A stretch of DNA of 47,644 nucleotides from DAOPZC01 sp035353175 (GTDB lineage Bacteria > Verrucomicrobiota > Kiritimatiellia > RFP12 > UBA1067): contig DAOPZC010000038.1 of assembly GCA_035353175.1 (NCBI GenBank), forward strand, positions 1 through 47,644, in the 5' to 3' direction. Below, in pieces: positions 43,145 through 47,644 of the stretch. The position numbers and the translations under genes are program-made. The stretch's first letter is position 1. Every line of letters begins with the position of its first letter. Below the pieces are notes generated by a model, which was not told where the DNA came from, ran no database searches, and saw only the letters and a list, made by a program, of their open reading frames with translations.

Positions 43145-44266
43145 TTAAACCGTCTCTTCCAGGCGCACTTCACGGCCCGCTTCGGCCGACCGGTAGATGG
43201 CCTCCAGCGCGCGGATCACATTCAGGGCCTCTTCTTTTTTCACGCAGACTTCTTCCTGGCCGTGAATCACGCGTATGAAATGCGCCACCTCATTCCAGTG
43301 CGCGTAAAACGGATGATTCGGCTCAGGAGGCAAGATTTTCGGCGTCACATCGACCTGGTATCTGCCCATGTTCCGGATGACCCGAAGATCCAGCACGCGC
43401 GGGTCGAACGACAGCCCGCCTTCTGTGCCCATGATCATCACGCCGCCGGCACTGTCGGGGACATTCGCGGCCCAGCAAACCTTGAGGTTGATGGTGCCGC
43501 CGTTTTCCAGTCTCAGGAACGCCGTTGCAAAATCCTCCACGTTGAATTTTGCGGCATCATAGGAGGCACTCGAAACGCCGCCTGCAAAAGCCCCGCTCTC
43601 AACCGTTGACGTGATCAGATTTTCGTTTCGGGTGCCTATTTTTGCGTACGTGGCTCCAGATACCGCCACAACCTTGGGGTTCCCCATGATCCAGAGAACC
43701 ATGTCCAGCATGTGCACCCCGAGGTCATAGAGCACGCCGCCGCCAGACAACTCCTTGATGTGGAACGACCCATGGGCCGGAATGCCGCGCCGGCGAAGCC
43801 TCGCCACGTCCGCGCAGTAGAGATCGCCGAGCTGGCCGTCTGCGGCAAACGCCTTGGCTGCGGAAACCTGGTTGTAAAAGCGCATGGACTGTCCCACCAG
43901 CAGGTGGCGGCCCGTTTCTTCGGCAACCCGGAAGATTTCCGAGGCCTCTTTGCTGGTGATGGACAACGGCTTTTCGCAAAGAACATGGGCTCCGGCACGC
44001 AGCGCCGCGACGGCGTGCGTTTTGTGGCAGCCGGCCGGCGTGCAGACCGACACGACGTCGGGAGACTGTTCCCCCAGCATCTTGTCGACGTCATCAAACA
44101 CGCCGGGAATCGCGTGTTTGCCGGCCGTCGCTTTCGCCCTGGCGAGGTCACTGTCCATGACCCCGACGACCTCCGCGCCGGGTTGCGACTGCCAGGCCGG
44201 AATATGCGCCGAGTTTGCAATCATCCCGCAGCCGATCACGGACACTCTGAGTTTACGGTCTGTCAT
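43145..44266 (-). CDS. Gfo/Idh/MocA oxidoreductase 2
   Basis: A 373-residue cytosolic member with the cleanest family motifs of the three: LRVSVIGCGMIANSAHIPAW, ARAKA-type cofactor loop, HVLCEKPLSITSKEA with EKP, and SGGGVLYDLGVHMLDMVLW with the His and Asp used in catalysis. AGGAG lies 5 bases before the ATG at 44266; GTG and ATG codons at 44272 and 44269 are too close to it. It sits in the middle of the operon between the Tat-exported oxidoreductase and oxidoreductase 1. Oxidation of a sugar or cyclitol ring carbon is the most likely reaction. Confidence 0.92.
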   Translation of the reverse strand: MTDRKLRVSVIGCGMIANSAHIPAWQSQPGAEVVGVMDSDLARAKATAGKHAIPGVFDDVDKMLGEQSPDVVSVCTPAGCHKTHAVAALRAGAHVLCEKPLSITSKEASEIFRVAEETGRHLLVGQSMRFYNQVSAAKAFAADGQLGDLYCADVARLRRRGIPAHGSFHIKELSGGGVLYDLGVHMLDMVLWIMGNPKVVAVSGATYAKIGTRNENLITSTVESGAFAGGVSSASYDAAKFNVEDFATAFLRLENGGTINLKVCWAANVPDSAGGVMIMGTEGGLSFDPRVLDLRVIRNMGRYQVDVTPKILPPEPNHPFYAHWNEVAHFIRVIHGQEEVCVKKEEALNVIRALEAIYRSAEAGREVRLEETV

Positions 44267-44298
44267 CATCACTCCTGCCTGTCAAACAACGCATAACA

Positions 44299-45540
44299 TT
44301 ACGCTTTGAGGCCATCCAGGCTCAGCTCCATCTTTTCGTCTGATTTGAGGATTTCTTCCCAGGTGACCAGCCGCTTCTCGTAGCCCGCCGTACGTCCCAT
44401 GATGGCGATCAAGTTGCTCTCGACACCGTACTCGACTGAAGCGTTGCTGAAATCGCCCGAGGTGATCAACGCGTGGAAGGTGGCGATATTCGAGACGGCT
44501 CCGTCTCTGTAAAGCGTCGTTGTTTTGCCGCCTTTATACAACTGCTTGCCCAGGATCATGCACTTGCCGCCATATTTCGTCTGAAGACGGCCTTCGGTTC
44601 CGTAGAGCTCGACGATCTGATGCTTATCCAGCTCGCCGACACCATCGTTATACCGCTTTGAACTGAACATCACGGGAACGTCGTCCGCGTACTGATAAAG
44701 AATCCCGAAATGATCCCAGTTGTCACCGACTGGCTTTTTCGCCTTGCAGCCCCCTGAGCCGATCGCGCTCAAAGGCGGCTTCTGGAACATCCAGTGCATC
44801 ATGTCGATCGTGTGGATGTTGATCTCCACCATATAGTCGCCGGACAGCGCCTTGTAACACAGCCAGTTTTTGAGGCGCGTCTCGGGAGTGTCTGGTCCCG
44901 GCTTCATGCCGTACTCACCCGAATGATTGAAGACTTCCCCGAAGGTGATTGTTCCCAGCGCGCCCTGATGCAGCCGCTTCACCGTCTCTTGGAAGAAAGG
45001 ATCCGCGCGGTGCTGAAAATCCACGAACACGACCTGCTTGTTTTTCGTTGCCTTCTTGGCCGATTCCGTAACGGTCCGGCATCCCGGAACGTCAACGGAC
45101 AGCGGCTTGGCCGTGTAGACGTGTTTGCCGGCATCCACCGCGTCGGCAATCTGCTGCGGATGGAAGCAGGGCGGTGATTTGATGATGACGGCATCGAGAT
45201 TCTGACACTCGAGCAGCTTCTTATACCCGTTCAACCCCGTGAAGCGTCTCGACGAGGCGATGCCGTGCTTCTCGCCGAAGGCATCGGCTTTGTCCGGGAA
45301 ATAATCGGCGCAGGCCGTGATCTCATATCCGCCATGCTCCTTGAAAAGACCCCCGATCCAGGAGCCGCGTCCGCCGCAACCGACCAAGCCCACGGATATC
45401 TTGCTGTTGGTCCCGGCGCCGCGAACCAAATGAGGCGCTAAGACCATACCCGAGAACGCTGCTGTGCCGCGGGACATGAACGAGCGCCTTGAAAACGTCT
45501 CCCCTGAATTCAGGCCGCCCGCTTCTGCAGTTTTCATCAT
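44299..45540 (-). CDS. Tat-exported Gfo/Idh/MocA oxidoreductase 3
   Basis: A 413-residue member that opens the operon. The N-terminus carries a twin-arginine signal (TFSRRSFMSRGTAAFSGMVL, about residues 15-40), so it is exported folded, probably with bound nicotinamide cofactor. The Rossmann start is ISVGLVGCGGRGSWIGGLF. The usual EKP reads AKP in HVYTAKPLSVDV: Glu is lost but Lys stays. QHRADPFFQETV and GDYMVEINIHTIDMMHWMF follow. Exported paralogues with glycosidase-like or ring-oxidising roles are known in this family. AAAGGAG precedes the ATG by 9 bases. It is transcribed away from the AraC gene. Confidence 0.9.
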   Translation of the reverse strand: MMKTAEAGGLNSGETFSRRSFMSRGTAAFSGMVLAPHLVRGAGTNSKISVGLVGCGGRGSWIGGLFKEHGGYEITACADYFPDKADAFGEKHGIASSRRFTGLNGYKKLLECQNLDAVIIKSPPCFHPQQIADAVDAGKHVYTAKPLSVDVPGCRTVTESAKKATKNKQVVFVDFQHRADPFFQETVKRLHQGALGTITFGEVFNHSGEYGMKPGPDTPETRLKNWLCYKALSGDYMVEINIHTIDMMHWMFQKPPLSAIGSGGCKAKKPVGDNWDHFGILYQYADDVPVMFSSKRYNDGVGELDKHQIVELYGTEGRLQTKYGGKCMILGKQLYKGGKTTTLYRDGAVSNIATFHALITSGDFSNASVEYGVESNLIAIMGRTAGYEKRLVTWEEILKSDEKMELSLDGLKA

Positions 45541-45564
45541 GAGACTCGACTCCTTTCTCGTGTG

Positions 45565-45607
45565 GTTGGCGGTAATGTAGTCGGAATCGCGTTGGCATGC
45601 TTGTAAT
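45565..45607. promoter_or_regulatory. Divergent control region with GTTGGC repeats
   Basis: In the 81-base gap between oxidoreductase 3 and the AraC gene, GTTGGC occurs at 45565-45570 and 45591-45596, each followed by GTAAT (45572-45576 and 45603-45607). The direct repeat makes a candidate operator for the adjacent AraC-type regulator. No convincing -35/-10 pair was seen on either strand. Confidence 0.3.
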
Positions 45608-45621
45608 CAGGGGCCTTTTTT

Positions 45622-46398
45622 ATGTATTTTATGTCTATGAATGTGCAACAGTTTAAACATGCTTTCTTGAGACGGCTCGGCGGTGTCGAGACGTTTGAGC
45701 AACTGATGGATCTCCTGCCGGACGTCGCCTTCTACGTGAAGGACAGCAAGAGCCGGTTTGTCATGTCAAACCGGCGTCACAATGAAATCTGTCACGCGGC
45801 GTCAGATTTTCAAGTCATTGGAAAAACGGATTACGATTTCTTTCCGCGGGACCGGGCGGACCTCTACGTCGAGCGCGACAGGCAAATCATGAAAACAGGC
45901 GTCCCCACCATCAACGTTGTCTCGCCGGCCCCAGAAGAAGAGGGGTCCAACCGCCTCATCATCGGCAGCAAGTTCCCGTTGAAAGACCGCAAAGGAAATA
46001 TCATCGGCGTCGCAGGCATTCACCGCTCCGTGGATGAAACGCACGCCGCGCCCCAGTCATACGGCCCGTTTTCGAAAGCCGTGCAGTACATCCATGAGCA
46101 TTATCAGGAACCCATCAACACGCACAAAATCGCGTCCATGGTCGGCCTGTCACACCGCCAGTTCAACCGGCGCTTTCAACGGTTCTTCAACACCTCGCTC
46201 TGCCAGTACCTGATGCGGGTCCGGATTAACGCGGCTTGCCGGCTTCTCGCGGAAACCGATCACAGCGTGACAGGCATTGCAGGAGAAGTCGGGTTTTATG
46301 ACCAGAGCCATTTCTCCAGAACATTCACCCGGCTGATGGGGCTTTCACCGCTCAAATACCGCAAGCGACATATTCCGGAAGCGTCAGGCCGGAACTAA
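45622..46398 (+). CDS. PAS-domain AraC-family transcriptional regulator
   Basis: A 258-residue cytosolic regulator. Residues about 22-135 form a PAS sensor (LLPDVAFYVKDSKSRFVMSN, IGKTDYDFFPRD, then the LIIGSKFPLKDRKGNIIGVAGI strand typical of PAS domains). Residues about 150-250 form the AraC DNA-binding pair of helix-turn-helix units (KIASMVGLSHRQFNRRFQRF and ITGI-like VTGIAGEVGFYDQSHFSR). It is divergent from the six-gene oxidoreductase/glycyl radical operon, so it very probably activates that operon when the PAS domain binds an effector. AGGGG lies 8 bases ahead of the ATG at 45622; ATGs at 45631 and 45637 are alternatives. Confidence 0.9.
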   Translation: MYFMSMNVQQFKHAFLRRLGGVETFEQLMDLLPDVAFYVKDSKSRFVMSNRRHNEICHAASDFQVIGKTDYDFFPRDRADLYVERDRQIMKTGVPTINVVSPAPEEEGSNRLIIGSKFPLKDRKGNIIGVAGIHRSVDETHAAPQSYGPFSKAVQYIHEHYQEPINTHKIASMVGLSHRQFNRRFQRFFNTSLCQYLMRVRINAACRLLAETDHSVTGIAGEVGFYDQSHFSRTFTRLMGLSPLKYRKRHIPEASGRN

Positions 46399-46792
46399 AC
46401 GGCCTTTACGGGTCATTGTGGCCGCGAATCAAATGGGGACGTTAGCCCGAACGAATCAATCATAACGGCAAGGTGTGGTGAGGCGAGTTGAAGCTGCTCT
46501 TGCGATTCTCGCTAACGGCCTACGGTGCAAAGCTTCTTGCGTTCTGCGTTTGGTTTGTGGTTTGGAGTTGCTGCCTTTAATTTCGCGTGTTACGGTAATC
46601 AAACATTGAAGCTGTTTATTGAAAGTCTTCTTGCCTCAGAAGGTGCCGATAACCATCAAGTTTTCGCATCTGGAGAAGGATGTGCGAACACGGCCGGTTG
46701 CCAAGCGGCCTTTAGTTTGGTGAAGGCTCCCTACAGCGCTCCGACGCACGAGCGCTGAACGGCGCCGATAGGGTAGAAGTCGATATTATACT
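46399..46792. other. Gap without a confident gene
   Basis: About 390 bases of lower GC content than the flanking genes. On the plus strand a TTG at 46488, after a GAGG, opens a 30-residue hydrophobic frame (LLLRFSLTAYGAKLLAFCVW) ending at TAA 46578-46580. A second frame begins with GTG at 46525 and runs to 46758 (77 residues) without recognisable motifs. CGTTAGC and GCTAACG form an inverted pair some 70 bases apart (near 46440 and 46510), and CAGCGCT/AGCGCTG a 7-base stem near 46735-46757. None of this supports a gene call. Confidence 0.3.
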
Positions 46793-47551
46793 ATGCAACC
46801 AGTGGAAAAGAAGCGGACTGGACTGGACGGGGCCTCCTTCGCCGCGGCTACGGCGGACGGAAAGAGCCCGTGGCGGATCGGCTGGGAGTCGGTGAAGGTG
46901 AACGCCTTGCCGATGGTCGTGCTGTGGGCGCTGGCCGCGGTGATGGTCGTGGCGTATTATTTTGTCCCCGGCGTGGCGTGGGCGCTTGCCCCGGTTGCGC
47001 GGTGGCAAACGGAGAGCGGCGCGGTGGCAGCGTTCCTCAACCGCTTGGTCTTTAACGGCGTTCTGCCGGGAATTTTTCTGGTGGCAGGCGCGTCCGTCCG
47101 TACACGTCGGCCGGTTCTGACGGCCTTGGCGCAGGGGGTCTGGTGCGGGCTTTGGGGAATCGTGATCGACCGCTTTTATCTGCTGCAGGCGGAGTGGTTC
47201 GGGACAGGGCATGACTTGGCGACACTGGCCTTCAAGGTCGCCGTCGATCAATTCGTGTTTTCGGCGTTCCTCAACGCGCCGTCGAACGCGGTGTTCTATT
47301 TCTGGGCCGGCCGCGATTTCTCGTTCGTCCGCGCGCGACGCGAGTGGCCAGCCGATTTTTTGCGCGCCGAATACTTGCCCATCCTGGTGACAAACTGGAT
47401 TGTCTGCGTGCCGGTGCTGTTCGCGATATACGCGTTGCCGACGCCGTTGCAGGTGCAGATTTCCGGCGTCACTTCCGCGTTTTGGGCTCTCGTGTGCCTC
47501 GCGATCGGGGCGCGGCGGGCGTCATGCGGATCGTCGAGCCGCGGGGGATGA
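46793..47551 (+). CDS. Possible Mpv17/PMP22-like membrane protein
   Basis: A 252-residue protein with four to five hydrophobic helices. Two stretches recall the eukaryotic Mpv17/PMP22 family: KVAVDQFVFSAFLNAPSNAV, resembling the conserved Asp-Gln-x-x-x-AP region, and FLRAEYLPILVTNWIVCVPV near residue 195, in the place of the TNWKVWP signature. Mpv17-type proteins form channels or affect inner-membrane homeostasis; the bacterial role is unknown. The start is poorly defined: TATACT directly abuts the ATG and no Shine-Dalgarno is seen. The 3' end overlaps by 83 bases the convergent LacI-type gene, so one of the two ends may be shorter than predicted. Confidence 0.6.
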   Translation: MQPVEKKRTGLDGASFAAATADGKSPWRIGWESVKVNALPMVVLWALAAVMVVAYYFVPGVAWALAPVARWQTESGAVAAFLNRLVFNGVLPGIFLVAGASVRTRRPVLTALAQGVWCGLWGIVIDRFYLLQAEWFGTGHDLATLAFKVAVDQFVFSAFLNAPSNAVFYFWAGRDFSFVRARREWPADFLRAEYLPILVTNWIVCVPVLFAIYALPTPLQVQISGVTSAFWALVCLAIGARRASCGSSSRGG

Positions 47552-47644
47552 GTTCGGCGGTGAAGAGCACCTGACGCGGCGGCAAGGTGTCGTGCCCGAG
47601 GCGAAGCGCCATCAGGCGCGCCGCCTCCTCGCCGATAAAACGCG
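47469..47644 (-). CDS. LacI-family transcriptional regulator, C-terminal part
   Basis: Cut by the window edge; 58 codons are visible. The stretch FIGEEAARLMALRLG, then PPRQVLFTAELIPRGSTIR, matches the end of the periplasmic-binding-protein-like effector domain of LacI/GalR regulators (GxxAAxLLL...PxxxxLxxxLVxRxST). The following 20 residues form an Arg/Pro-rich tail to the TGA at 47471-47469. It overlaps the convergent membrane protein gene. DNA target and effector cannot be read from this piece; a sugar is usual. Confidence 0.75.
   Translation of the reverse strand, partial: RFIGEEAARLMALRLGHDTLPPRQVLFTAELIPRGSTIRMTPAAPRSRGTREPKTRK

Noticed and set aside
46390..46515. Possible integron attC-like site or cassette (GTTAGCC near 46441, GCTAAC near 46510, ACTAAAC near 46392)
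   Set aside because: The core motifs each mismatch the RYYYAAC/GTTRRRY consensus, the order of the inverted pair is wrong for one attC site, the spacing is too short and no integrase is in the window.
46525..46758. 77-residue plus-strand frame with GTG start
   Set aside because: No ribosome site, no recognisable domain, and it overlaps another small frame; kept only as a note in the gap entry.

Overview
The window is a GC-rich bacterial chromosome segment. It most likely comes from a strictly anaerobic, fermentative member of the PVC superphylum, with Kiritimatiellota or a nearby Verrucomicrobiota/Lentisphaerota lineage as best guess. Reasons: a 1603-residue secreted CotH/lamin-tail/autotransporter-repeat protein of the type common in those groups; class III anaerobic ribonucleotide reductase; pyrophosphate-dependent phosphofructokinase; ferredoxin-linked 2-oxoacid oxidoreductase; two phenylacetate-CoA-ligase-like enzymes; a second glycyl radical enzyme; and several Gfo/Idh/MocA oxidoreductases beside a sugar-type transporter. 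No tRNA, rRNA, CRISPR array or insertion sequence was recognised. The lineage is inferred from gene content only.

Layout: 1-650 (minus) holds the first codons of a probable pnp, then rpsO with a terminator and two promoters. 765-6287 (plus) holds the giant secreted protein and thiamine pyrophosphokinase. 6309-9043 (plus) is an AmmeMemoRadiSam cluster: radical SAM enzyme, a 49-residue twin-arginine ORF, and a Memo-AMMECR1 fusion. 9070-13503 is a small carbohydrate island: TIM-barrel isomerase, GH29-like secreted hydrolase, and on the opposite strand a sodium:solute symporter with a 58-residue partner. 13509-17566 (minus) carries an EF-hand lipoprotein and a paaK-ACT-paaK operon. 17696-21033 (plus) is an NrdR-box-controlled nrdD-nrdG-CGGC operon, followed by PPi-PFK, a degenerate HAD-like protein and MazG. 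24125-29228 (plus) is a Vor-type 2-oxoacid:ferredoxin oxidoreductase module with an HTH-cupin regulator and an acyl-CoA synthetase. 29212-31323 is a membrane/spermidine-synthase fusion, meeting addB-addA (31338-37450, minus) tail to tail.

37847-46398 is the most unusual part. A six-gene minus-strand operon (three Gfo/Idh/MocA oxidoreductases, an MFS transporter, a glycyl radical activase and a glycyl radical enzyme) is read divergently from a PAS-AraC regulator. The glycyl radical enzyme has its glycine loop and a catalytic-type cysteine, but its Gly-Cys motif reads GCNW rather than the GCxE common in eliminases. The operon therefore looks like an inducible pathway for an unknown, probably sugar-derived substrate. 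The window ends with a possible Mpv17-like membrane protein and the C-terminus of a LacI-type regulator.

How the genes fit together: the 2-oxoacid oxidoreductase, acyl-CoA synthetase and the two PaaK-type ligases fit fermentation of amino acids to (aryl)acids through ferredoxin and acyl-CoA. PPi-PFK fits energy-saving glycolysis. The secreted hydrolase, isomerase, symporter and the glycyl radical operon fit growth on host- or plant-derived carbohydrates. NrdDG provides oxygen-independent DNA precursor synthesis.
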